Part shown: positions 1 to 11,500 of the stretch, in pieces | How the letters are laid out: each line of letters begins with the position of its first letter | Position numbering within the stretch: position 1 is the stretch's first letter | Assembly (NCBI GenBank): GCA_004151065.3 | Contig: NWUY0300047524.1 | Coordinates: 26,427 to 49,616, forward strand | DNA from: Larix sibirica | Taxonomy: Eukaryota; Streptophyta; Pinopsida; Pinales; Pinaceae | Direction: 5' to 3' | DNA length: 23,190 nucleotides | The notes under the pieces: model-generated | The model's database searches: none | Told to the model about the DNA's origin: nothing | Seen by the model: only the letters and a program-made list of their open reading frames with translations | Translations under genes and position numbers: made by a program

Positions 1-169
1 TGTTTGCATATTCATATGAATCATGATATATGTCCAATCACAATGTCACACACCAACAAGAAGTCTACATCCAAAATTCAAAATGCAAAAAGCATTGAAG
101 TCATAGCTAAGTTGGCTTCATCAATCCAACACCAAACTGAAACAACGTTGGGAGAATTGGACAGGCCCA

Positions 170-470
170 CGGGGTCTTAAGAGGGTACGGGGACCCACAC
201 CTACCCCATCCTTCTCCCTAAAATGTATTTTTTATTATAATTTTTTTTTAAAAATTTCACAAATCAGAGTTTCCCAAAAATCCCCAAAATTGGGGGACGC
301 CATCCCCAAATTGAGTGAAGAACCCAAAATTTGGGCCAAAGGTACCCGGTTCGAAGGGGACTTCAGGGGATGTTAATGAAGTACCGGACCTGGTTTTCGG
401 TACTTGGGGACGGTACCCAGGACGGGGACGCGAACCCAGCCCCTGGGGACGGGTACCCCGACAACACAGA
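170..470. repeat. GC-rich block of GGGGAC / GGTACC-like motifs
   Basis: In an otherwise AT-rich neighbourhood this block repeats GGGGAC at about 294, 357, 407, 424 and 445, and GGTACC or near variants at about 340-346, 411-417 and 450-456. An A/T-rich run (about 220-255) sits inside it. It opens weak reading frames on both strands without family similarity, which I treat as by-products of the composition. It looks like a degenerate repetitive insertion or decayed minisatellite, but I do not recognise the family. Confidence 0.5.
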
Positions 471-559
471 TTATTAGGAGTGGAAAGAGATCTATTTGAC
501 CAACCCACACATTGGGTGTAATTTATCAACCATAAGTCATCCAAAATTAGTCAACAAGG

Positions 560-1365
560 AGCCCTTTTTGGACTATCACATCCAAGATGAGATGCTTTAT
601 AAAATGAATTAATTATGTTTACTAGTTGGAATCACCTACAAATAATTGCTCAAGGAGGCTTACTCCTCTTTTGGGTGACCTTGAAGCTTCAAAGAATTTT
701 GACCATCTCTAGAGGTACTTCCATTGGCCGACCATGCTTGAGAATGTTGAAGACTATATTTCTTAATGATCATTCTGCAGCCAGTCAAAAGCTTGACTTA
801 TAACAGCCTCTGTTGGTGCCATCATGTCCATGGGAAGCCATCCTCATAAATTTCATCGACGATTTATTATTCATTCCTAATGCAACAGTAGCATGATTGC
901 AATTATTGAAAATGGTAATCTTCATCTCCTGCAGCAGATCTATTGATGTTCTTCAAAATGAGGATTTTACTATTATTTTTGATAGGAATAGTCATTTCCT
1001 CAGTCATCTTTGGCAATACCTATTGAAAATGTTAGGCTTTCAATTCTAGATATTCTACTTCTATCCACAAAATGATTGCCAGAATGGAGTTATCAACAGG
1101 AACCTGGTTCATGCAGTTTGTGTCGATCACCAGGTGAACAAGTTGTGGGATAGGTATCTACACCTCATAAAGTGCAGCTACAACAGAGCACTGCAAGTAT
1201 TATCAACCATTATCTCTTGAAATTTGCTATTGGTATCAAGTATCAACTACCTGCACTACATGAACTTCTGGTCACTCATCTCTCTCCCTCCATTGCACAT
1301 GAACACAAGGAGCAAGGAAATCACACATGGCTAAAGATGATGTTGCACACATTATCCAATCATGC
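560..1365 (+). pseudogene. Decayed Ty3/gypsy integrase (pol fragment)
   Basis: Shifting between + frames gives the gypsy integrase order. First comes a tether-like start (DYHIQDEMLYK from 571), then the zinc-binding region and strand (TPLLGDLEASKNFDHL, then RYFHWPTMLENVEDYIS near 710-765), then the core start (PWEAILINFID near 825-860), then FDRNSHFLSHLWQYLLKMLG near 978-1040, then FYPQNDCQNGVINRNL near 1060-1110, then WDRYLHLIKCSYNRALQ. There are at least two frameshifts and several in-frame stops. Of the D,D-E triad, the first Asp reads Asn, the second is kept (FDRN), and the Glu is replaced by Gly (CQNGVINR). It is dead and ancient, and lies in the intron upstream of exon A. No LTR is visible next to it. 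Confidence 0.75.
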
Positions 1366-2195
1366 TTGAACACCATTGTGTGGCATTGGAATTGCCTGTT
1401 TATTTGCCTCTGTTTAATGCCAAAAGTTAAAAGGATTGATGATTGGGCAATCAAGACTCAAGAGGCTAGATAAATTCAGGACGTGAGTCATAATGCTGTC
1501 TAAATATCAAAACAAATGAAAATGGAATATTAAAAACATAGTGGTTAGCAATGAAGAGTCAAGAGAAGGGGAGGAGGTTTTGAGAAGAATGAAGCAAGCA
1601 ATTTTATAGGTGCATATAAAAGTTATACCTCAATTGCTGACACATTTTGGGCTGTAAAGGAGAAGTCAGTGGTTATCACTCCCTTCAGTATGTTTTCTAC
1701 CTCCCAATGCTCTGCTGGTGATTTCTCAAGCTACAAGTCTGAGGATGTCCCTTTCCATGGGATTTTGATAGAGATGACAGCCTGCACCAGCAGCAGTTCC
1801 CATTAATGACATTACCATTAAGAAAATGGAGTTGTTACCAAGCCTTCCATAGAATAGACTAACATTGTTTCACACAGTAAGTTGCTTTCCTATTTAATGT
1901 AGCATGGATTGTACTAAATGCAAATAATATATGAAGCTGAAATTCTCAGAGATGACTTTCCGATTCCATTGGTCACTCCCAAGGAAAATGACTTCTTTCT
2001 TTAAAGTAATTGGGTTATGAGCATATGCTACTTAAAATACTCATGGGCTCAGTGTTAATATAGTCTGATTTCTGACCTAGGTGCAAATCAGTAGTAGACT
2101 TTAGTTACAGAGGAAATGCTTTTTTAGATAACTCTCTCAAATAAATTTCTTCTAGCATATTTCATTGACTTTATGGTTGGTTCTTGTAAGTGCAG
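1366..2195 (+). other. End of upstream intron, no gene recognised
   Basis: This stretch leads to the acceptor of exon A. It holds an 83-codon stretch without stops at 1555-1803 that has no ATG near its start and no similarity I recognise. The expected upstream dehydratase exon (the VKIATTA-type Schiff-base lysine block) was looked for in 1-2195 and not found, so the upstream intron is longer than 2.1 kb. Confidence 0.6.
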
Positions 2196-2542
2196 GTGCC
2201 CATTCTTGCACTCGTAATGAGTGAGAGAGGGCTAATAAGTCGTCTTCTCTGCCCAAAATTTGGCGGATATCTTACATTTGGTTCCCTTGAAGCTGGGAAA
2301 GAATCAGCTCCTGGACAGACAACTTTGGCTGACATGTTAAATACATACAAGATCCGAGGCTTGGGGAGAGACACAAAAATATTTGGACTTATTGGAAATC
2401 CAGTCAGTCACAGTAAAGGACCAACTTTGCACAATAGGGCATTCAGAGAGATAGGATTTGATGCAATGTATGTGCCTTTTCTTGTTGATAATATTAAAGA
2501 GTTCCTCAAAGTGTATTCATCTCCAGACTTTGCTGGTTTCAG
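2196..2542 (+). CDS. DHD/SDH: DHD/SDH exon A: end of dehydratase domain and start of dehydrogenase domain
   Basis: The acceptor is tgcag before 2196 and the donor is ag/gtacac after 2542. The exon starts in phase 0 (VPILALVMSERG) and leaves two bases of a Ser codon. It encodes 115 whole codons covering the last dehydratase strands (ISRLLCPKFGGYLTFG, then SAPGQ), the interdomain linker (about 45-57) and the first Rossmann-like part of the dehydrogenase (IFGLIGNPVSHSKGP). The shikimate-pocket motif is at 2412-2420, codons AGT AAA GGA (Ser-Lys-Gly). Reading past the donor meets a stop at 2574-2576, so retention of this intron would truncate the protein. Confidence 0.95.
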
Positions 2543-5500
2543 GTACACACTATTTTCCATTGACAAGAAATGCTGAAATTAGCTTTGATTCTCTCTTATC
2601 TTTCTCATTTTGTTTTTCTGTATTCCGGTTTGTAGTGTGAAATGTCTTTTGCAACTGGATTATGTATGGTAAATTGACAGGATGTTATATCCTTGAGCTA
2701 AACTTTCAGCAACAAGCACAGATACAGTCATGTTCATCTCAGCCTCTAGCCTAGGAATTAACCATGTAATATGACAAAAGTTATAAACTTTGAGGTCCAG
2801 TCCAATGAATTTTTTTGCAGATATTTACTTCCCTTTGTTCATTTATTTTCTTGTTTTTGTCCACAGGAATACCAAGAGCAATATCTTTACAGCATCCATA
2901 AAGAAAATATTTGAACAATTTATTTCTTACTTTAAGACTACATTTTGGATGCTTTTCACATTTTGAGTTGTGAATTATATGCTTGCAAGCTATTCAAAGC
3001 TTTCAAGAATAAATTTTGAGATATATTGATTCATGAGTAACAAAAGGATCCCTAACATTTGCATATGATAAAGCAATTTCTCTGTGAACATTGAAACCAA
3101 ATGTGAGCATTTAAACGATGCTAAACCAAACTTGGCTTCTAGGTCAAATGCAGACAACCATGAAATTGGGGCAAATATAACATGAAAGGCAACCATGAAA
3201 TTGGGGCAAATCTAACATGAAAGACAACCTAATCTGTTTCTCTTTTGTTTTGTTTTATTATTTTATTCTTCTATAGCATTGTTTTTGAAAGTTTGAATGT
3301 TTAGCTTACTTCATTGTAATAATTTGATCAAGAGTTTGCATTATACCAGATGCCATTATACTGGCTAATGAAACTCACAAGTGCACAAAGTATTCGATTA
3401 GAAACAATCTGAAGCACTCCTAAACTTTCTTTTATCAAGTTGCCGGGTTCCACTATATCATTTTTTGGATATTTAGATCAGCAAGTTTTTTTTTCCCTGA
3501 AACCGAAGCTTCTATTAGCAAAATTTTTATCAACTTATAAGCAAAAGGCCTAGGGAGTTGTGCATATCCTAGTGGCATCCAGGGGAAAGTCTCATGCCAA
3601 GTATTCTAAACCAGTAGTCATTAGGGTCAACATAAACAAACAAAACTGTCCACGAAAAAAACATATTATGAAAATATCACGGAATTGAGTTCATGGTTGA
3701 AAGTCCAATAGATTAATACCATAAAACACTATTAAGTGTGGAAATTTCTGAACCTCAAGGTTTTAATGCAAAACAGAAATTTCACCTCTTTGACTAGAGG
3801 TTTCCTGGATCTTAAGTTTTAACACTCTGAACTTTCAGCCTTAGGGATGTTATGAAATATAGAACAAAACAGAAGTAGAAAGCGAACGATATTTCAATCC
3901 TTAACAATCCAATCTGATAAGAAATCCAAGGAGAAAAGATACCAAAGTGTCTTGTTAAGTTTCAACCCTCTAGGGAAATCTTTTCATGCATATACCAGAT
4001 CTGAAGACTCACTTTTACAGCAGTTATAACAGCTCTTAATTTCTTCAATTATGATGTTAAATGAAGTTACAACGCAATGTGAAAAACACTGTCACCTAAA
4101 TAATTGGTTGGCATCTTTGATATTGATGGACACCCCGAAGGGACTTAATGTTAGCTTTCAAGTTGTCGCGAAAGTGTTTACACCATTTTTGGGGGTGTTT
4201 ACTAAGATTTGTTCAACCCCTAGGTGGTTTGAGAAATATTGACACATGGGATATGGTCCATGATGGATTTTCTATTGGAGATATCATACTTAGTTGTTGC
4301 CTGACCTCAATGGGGTGCTTACTTGGCATTCTTCCCATTGGAACATCCTTGCTTGGCATTCTTCCCTTGGAACATCCTTCATCATGAACACATTGAAAGG
4401 TTCACTTGCTTGGAGAATGCCCTACTTAGGAGGAGGAGTGTTGTGCATCTTAAAGGAAGGTATCCCGCTCTAGATAGCATGGGGTGGCTTCGACTTCTAG
4501 ATGGAGGCGTGGATTTGGCTCAAGGATGCTTGGGTTGTAGCAATGTTCATACAAGCGGAGTGGACCCAATGGGGCACATGGCTTATGAGGAACGATGGAG
4601 TCCATGTGAGCTTGTGACGAAATGGTGTGGACACACCTTGTGTAGCTACATCACCTTGGATCCCTTATTGTGTTTGGCATCATCTTGGAGCATGACATGT
4701 GTACCCTTGGAGTGAAGCGCTTCACTTGTGTAGGCCTACATGAGTTTATTATGTTTGTAAGGGCTTGGGCCCACATTGTATTGTTTGCCTCCCATACCTC
4801 CCAATATATAGAAAGGAGAAAGTCCCAATATTATAATCATTCATCATTCTTATTTCACTCTTGATTCTTGTGTAGATATGTGGAGTGTGCATTAGTCATC
4901 TTCTCTCTCTTATAAGTTATATCTCCATTTGTACTTGGTCTCTCTCCCTCTCTTGGAGTGGGTTTCATGATCTTCTTGGAGCATCTTGAAATCTAGGGTT
5001 AGGTTTCATCCCTTGGAGGTTTGAGATGAGGGTTTTGTGATGAAACCCTAGGGTGTATTTGGTGAAGAAGAAGATAAGATAAGATAAGATAGGGTTTTTC
5101 ATTGTTTTCCCTAGCTAGGATTTTGGAGAGCTAGTGGATTGTACTGGCCTTGTGATAAGGCTGTGGTATGTACAACAACTTCATCTTGTGTATATTAATG
5201 AAGTTTTTAGCTATCCACAACTTGTGTAAATTGCAGATTTGAATTTCAGCTACCTCTGTTCTTCATAAATTGTTATTTACATCTATATGTCTTGATGATT
5301 TGATGTAATTAAAGGGCAATTTTGTTAAGTGATTTAATTTTAAACCAACAATCCACGATTCCACCCCATCTATGTCTCCCAGTCACAAAAAGAGTGCCCA
5401 CATCCTCATCCTCTTGGCTGCCATGCTTTTCATCACATGAGCTAGTGGTAGCACTTGCAATTTCTTGTTCTTCCAAGGGTTTCTCTACAACATCTATCCT

Positions 5501-8500
5501 CTTCAAATCATTGAGGGATTCATCGTCAAATCTAGAAACTTGAGAAGGAACATGACTTATCCAACCTTGTCTTGGATGGAGGATGTAGTGGATGTTTGAA
5601 TGCCTTCCTCATCCAAGGGTGTGTTATCATCACAATGTGCTTCTTTTAGGACAAGAGGAAGCACATTCTCTTCAATAGAATCTACACCACAGTTTTCACC
5701 GTTGGGTCCTTCTATATGAAGCCGATGCAATGAGATCTTCAAGGCATTCATCACCACACTTATCATCTGCATCTGTGATATCATGTATTGATGGATCTTC
5801 AGATAAAGGAATTGGTTGGTCATCTACTAAGATATCTTGCTGGTACCAATCTCCGTGCTGCTCATTAGCTGATCCATAATATTCTTCTTCCAAGAAAACA
5901 ACAAGGGCCTTCAATTCTTCAACTCATTTCTCTATTTCAATCACTAATGCCTACAAAGGGTTATCATACAATAGAAGCATAAGATTTTGTGTCTCCATTC
6001 TTTTTCATGGAAAACATCAAATGTAGCATAGACATCATGAGGCTTATTAACAAGATCTTCAACTTGTTCTTCTTCTTCATAAATATGATACCAACACCTG
6101 TAAAATGCTTTGACTAAACTTGCAAATGAAGATATTTCCCCTCTACCAAGATTTTCAAACCATATATCTGCACCTTCCTCCAAAGTATGTTTAAACATTT
6201 TCATCATCACATCCTCACGGACAACATTAATATCTGAAATAAACTTAATGAAGGATGTAACATGTTGTGCAATTGGACAAGGGTGTCCATGGAACTTCCG
6301 AAGATGCTTGAAACATTTTAGAGGAGGGTGCCCATTTGGATGTCCAAGAATACTTGATAAATCCAAAAGACCAAACAAGTCAGCCTCCAACTTTGCATGG
6401 AATAATGCCATATTTCTTCACCTCAAGATTTTCAAAATGAAAAACTACTATGGAATTTTGAAAAACACATGACCATCATACCTCTTTTCTATATCAATGG
6501 AGTTTCCAGGTGAGTATTGAAATGCCTTCAAACCTTGCTGGAAGTCCTCACCTCTAAAGATAACATGTCACTTCAAAATCTTAAATTATAGGGCTTTGTT
6601 CCTTCATGGAATCACTAGATGAGAAAGAAATATTTAAAGAAATGCCCTCATCAAATTATTGTAGCCAATCTACCGAATCTTGGGAGCTAGCCTTTGTCCC
6701 AACAGTAGCGCCAATTTGTTACCTCTCAAAACTACACTTCAAATGTTATAAAGCTCTTTAACAAGTGCAACCCTAGGGGCATTTAGGAAGATTTCCAAAT
6801 GTCACCATTGTGATACTTTCTCTCACTTTAGGCTGGTTCCTTTTAGGCACAAGGAGGGAAACCCTAGAAAGATTGCCTTTTGATATTTCTCTAGGGATAG
6901 AGTGTATGGTGGAATTTACCAAGACTAGTGCCTGTCCAAATATGTGTCAAGTGTGCTCAGAAGGAACCTCATGGTGAGATATGCCTCTTGGAAAGCCTCC
7001 ATCAAACCAACAACTTTCGGAAACACCTTTGTCTTCCACTACATGATAAATGGTTCTCAACAAACTAGGACAAGGTGCAGGGCCTCCAAATCTCTCCATG
7101 CAACTTGTAATTGCCACTAAACTCCAAGAATTATCCCTACTCTATTTGTGAGAGAAAGATGCCAATGAAAACGTGCAATAAGCACACTTTTCAGGCGGGT
7201 AATAGTGTCCAAGGAATTTTATATAATATACTCTTCAAATTGGACTTAGAGAAATGATTCATGACCATATCGGTAATTGATTAGTTGCTGTTAACTATGG
7301 CTAGTATATCCCTCTAATAGACTTGTTGAAGGTTATACTAGTCAAGGCACCAAAATATATTGTGGAAGCAACTTTGATAAACTTTGACCCAAAACCAAGT
7401 GCTCTGTGCATGGCTAGAATGAATAGACACACTACATTGTCATTGGTCTTCTCAAAATTTATTTCATAGAAATATTTTTTCTAGAGGCTATAATCCATGT
7501 CATCCCTCTCTCAATGCATAATAGATTGTCCAAGATAAAACTTTACTCTATGAACCTAGTTTGTTTAGATCAAACTATCCTCCTTTATATGAATTTAATC
7601 CTCAAGGTAAGAGATTTTGCTATGATTTTGTAGACCACTAGTAAAAGTTGATGATTCTCCAATGAGAGATCAACTTAGAATCAACACTCTTGGGTATGCA
7701 TTTGATCTTTCCTTGATTAGCCACGTGCCTAGAGTGTTGCTCCTAGAGCTTCATTAAATATTCTAAATAGCACAATGCCTATAAATTCCTGGGTTGCTAT
7801 AAAAACTCACAAGGAAAACTATGTTTTTTTGGGGCTTCACCTTTTTCCATACTATTAAGAACTATTTTGTACTCTTCTAAGGAAAGATTAAGGTCACAAG
7901 CATCTTCATCTTAAGGTATGGAAATATAAATATTCAAAAAGGTGAATCCCCAAAAATATAAATGCTCATTGGTAGATTGGTTTGTAAATATTTATTTATA
8001 ATATTCAACAAATTCTTCAAGGATCTTCTCAGTTTTGGTAAGTCCTCCCTTTTTTTGTCTAGATTGCTTGGATGCCCTCAAACATACCCCCTACTATATA
8101 TAGAGAAGTCTAGATTTGGTTTTTGCACCTTTGGTTTTCCTACTTTTTGAGATCCTCAAGATTTGCTTAGCTTAAGTTGCTTGCTTTTGTAGCTTTGGGT
8201 TGAAGGGGTCAACTTTCAAAGCCAAGTCTACTTGTGCGAGGTTCTCCCCATATTGTTTTCCTTCAACCTTCTAGTCCTAGTGACTTGCCTAGAATAACTC
8301 TATCTAAACTTGACAATTCTGGCCAATATTACTATAATTGGCTTGGTGAGATATTGACTAGGTAGAATACCCATGAGTTTGACTTGGCTCAGGAGAAACT
8401 CGACAAGCACAAAATATAAAAAAACACATTTTAATGATTTTCTTTTCCATTTATATCAAATTGTTCTATCCCCATACAATGCTAATATAAATAGATGTCC

Positions 8501-11500
8501 AAAACTGTTGGCTTATGCACTGTGAAAGAAGAAACCCAAATTGCCTTTGTTATGATGTGCTAGTCAAGTTTGTGGATGTCCTAGTTGCTTCGGTGTGTTG
8601 TCCTTGAGTCTTCTTGGTCACATGTTGTCACATTCATTGAAGAAGAGAGTAGAGTAGCAAAAGAAATGTACGAAAGGGGCAAGTTTTTGGGCTTTTAAGT
8701 CAACTAGAGTTTAACTTGCTTGAGAGTTGAAAGTGCTTGTTTGAAGGCCGAGTAGAGTCAATCTCAGGAACACACGAGTATGACTTGCAAGCCTAGGAAC
8801 ACTGGTTTTGGCTATTACCTCCATTAAACAAACCAACCCTAGTTTCCTAAAGGGTTGGGATGCTATCAATGAAGGGTTGACATTTGAGATGGAAGCAATT
8901 GAGCTTGAATCTAGCTCTAGAAGTGAGTGACTAACTCTTCCCTCCAACAAATGTTGATTTGGATGGGGTTGTGATCAGTCATGGAAGCCACAAGTTGATC
9001 TTGTATATTGTATGTATAATGTAAAAAAGACAATGAGCCAAGTAAGAGCTGCATGACATTATCTATGTTGTTATGAATGCTGATCTGATTTTTCTCTCTA
9101 CTACATTTTTAAGTCATGTGCACATACCTTTTTTTGCATTACCTTGTGTCATTGTCGTCACTCTAAACTTGCAATCTTTGCTGAAATCCACATTCAAGAA
9201 ATGTAAAGCCATGAAATGTGACATCTACAATATGAATTCCAAGCTAGAAATAGTGTAAATCCATAGAGAGTTTGAAGCATGTGAAGTGGTGGGGGTGTGA
9301 ACTGGAAATAGAGTGCGAGGTTATGAAGTTGTAAATTGTGAAGCCACAAAGTTGTAGTGTGAGGTTGTGAAATGTTGTGCTACATATAAATTTGCACAAT
9401 ATAAGTTGCAAGGAGTGCAAGATGAATGAGTTTATGCAGTCAATGAAAATTAATATGGTTGAGTTTGATCCAATATGGAGGAGGTGACTTGTGCAATAAT
9501 TCCTTCGAAGGATGACTATGAAGCCAAATGTAAACTTAGCATTGTTCGAAAGGAAAGGTCTCTACACATTAAAAATTATAGGAACGAGGATCCAACTTAC
9601 CACTATAATGTGTGCAAGACTAGAAATTTGGTGAAATGAGGAATATTCTTGCCTGCCTATATATGAACTGGTTGAGGGTCTATGACATTGATAACTCTCA
9701 GCTAACTAACAACCTAGTGGGTCCGAACCACCACTAACCTTGTCACTCAATGAACCACATATGATCTTATAAAGAAAATAACTCATGTACAAGATAAGTT
9801 GTCTAGGAACACAACAAAGATGTAGCATGCTTGCATTATATTTGAGGTGATTACAAGCGATTATGTGTCTCGACCCTCCCATTTTGATTTTCCTAAAAAC
9901 AATGGTTGACTATGAATATATCACAAATACAATAACTCAAGAGGACTCCTTCCCAATATGATCTGTATTGAGGCTGTCTTGAGCTTCTATGTCTCTGACT
10001 CTCTAGAAACATAATTGAATACAATAACTGGAAAGGACTACTTACCATTATGATCCAAATCGAAGCAATCTTAACCTTATATGTTTCTATGAACAATTCT
10101 TATGGCAATTGAAGATAAAGGGTGTGGTTTCCATGAAAATCTAGGCTTTATGAAGGATGGCCATTTAGTGGTTGAGATTGGATCTATTGCACTATAAGAA
10201 GTGGTTCATGAGTTGTATACAAGAGAAAAGTGTGAGAAATGTTGAAGACAAAATGGGAAGCTGGTTGGACTGAGTAGGAGAAAGGAATTTGGCCCCACAT
10301 ATGGGTCCGTTGAAGTAAATAAAATCAGCCCAACTCACAGGTCCTTTGAGAAGGGATCTAGTCCTAGATGTGGGCGGGATCCCACATGTGAGTCTGCTAC
10401 CACATGTAGGCCAACTGTCATATGTGGATTAGTGCCTATATGTAGGTTGACAGCCATATATAGTAGCAGATCCCATGCAATTGCCACATGACAATGGCAT
10501 CACATGTAGGCCATTTCCAACTTGCAGGCTAATTGCCACATATTGGTTGGGCCCAGCTCATGGATAGATTGACATACATAGGCCAACTATCATAGGAAGG
10601 CACATTGGCACTGAAAAAAATTGGCCCTTGTGACTAAAATTAAGAAGAGGAGAAAGTTGGAGGAGCCGGTTACAAAAGGTTTCATGATAGTTGTTCTTCA
10701 CAGTTTTGTGAATAATATAGTGCAATTTGGCAGAGGAGAGAGAGGCATCAAGTAGTGTAATTGTTTTTTATTCAAATTCTCTTTGAAATATTTGTTCAAG
10801 TCTCCAAGAAGTCCTTAACAACAAAAAATACAAGTTCAGCTGGGGGAATAGACTGTAAAGAGAAAAGAACGAAGAGGAAGAAAAGACGGGAATATTGTGG
10901 CAATGACTAGACAAATAATAATGCAAGAACAAGTGGGGTGTAGGTTTCAGCATGTGGAGGATTAAGTCCAGGCATTGGAAGCCAAGTTGACATTTGAATG
11001 TGCTTACATGGCATAGATAAAGAAATTGTTGAATTGTTACTGGCAGCATAATAAGCCTTACAACAAGCAGAGGAAGATGCAGACAAGGGCCAATGAGCAT
11101 TATAACGGATAACCTGAAGTGACGTGTAGAGTTCTAGCAACACTAATTCTGGTTGAACGATTCTCTTTGCTAACACTTGATCCCTTTGATGTGGAGTACT
11201 GTTTCTAGCAGCTATAACTATTGCAGTCTAGCAGCTATAAGCCTAGGCTATAACTATTGCAGATAATGTCCCTCAACCTTCTCCAGTGAGATATAATATT
11301 TAACAGGCTGCTCGATTTTTGAGAAGGGGCTAATATTTGTCTAATCTTGAAATAATCCATTTGTTTTGATGCCAAGGATGGAACTACATTGTAATTAATA
11401 AAAATAGAAAAAGTGGGATGTTTTGATGGGGGTGACATGATCAATGGCTGGGGATAATTGTCTCCCTACCAGCCAATGGCCATCACCACTAGTTTGTGGC

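Larger units (their letters stand above)
4150..5290 (+). mobile_element. LTR (solo or truncated) of the family also found at about 19370-20645
   Basis: This stretch is collinear with the reverse complement of the LTR near 19370-20645. Shared anchors here are aagtgtttacaccat (4172-4186), gcacatggctta (4574-4585), accttgga-cccttatt (4653-4669), gcccacatt (4769-4777), a TATA box aatatatag (4803-4811) and tatgtac...ttcatctt (near 5167-5187). Spacings match the other copy within about 20 bp. The promoter layout (TATA, then a T/C-rich transcribed part) says the LTR points +. The start may be TG at 4175; I could not fix the end or a target-site duplication. There is no matching internal region beside it on the + strand. 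Long frames inside it (for example 4323-4715) have no protein similarity and are LTR sequence. Confidence 0.7.

Noticed and set aside
1555-1803. 83-codon stop-free stretch on the + strand upstream of exon A
   Set aside because: No ATG near its start, no similarity to the dehydratase domain or any family I know, and no matching splice logic to exon A.
1-2195. Upstream dehydratase exon with the Schiff-base lysine
   Set aside because: Searched for by its conserved VKIATTA-type block and not found in any + frame, so it lies outside the window.
4323-4864. Overlapping + strand reading frames (130 and 64 codons)
   Set aside because: They lie within the LTR shared with 19370-20645. The other copy does not preserve them and they resemble no protein family.
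10768-11176. Two overlapping minus-strand frames, one with a weak copia RNase H-like end (SKHIQM-like)
   Set aside because: Only a few residues fit the copia pattern, the frames overlap each other, and no neighbouring pol sequence supports it.
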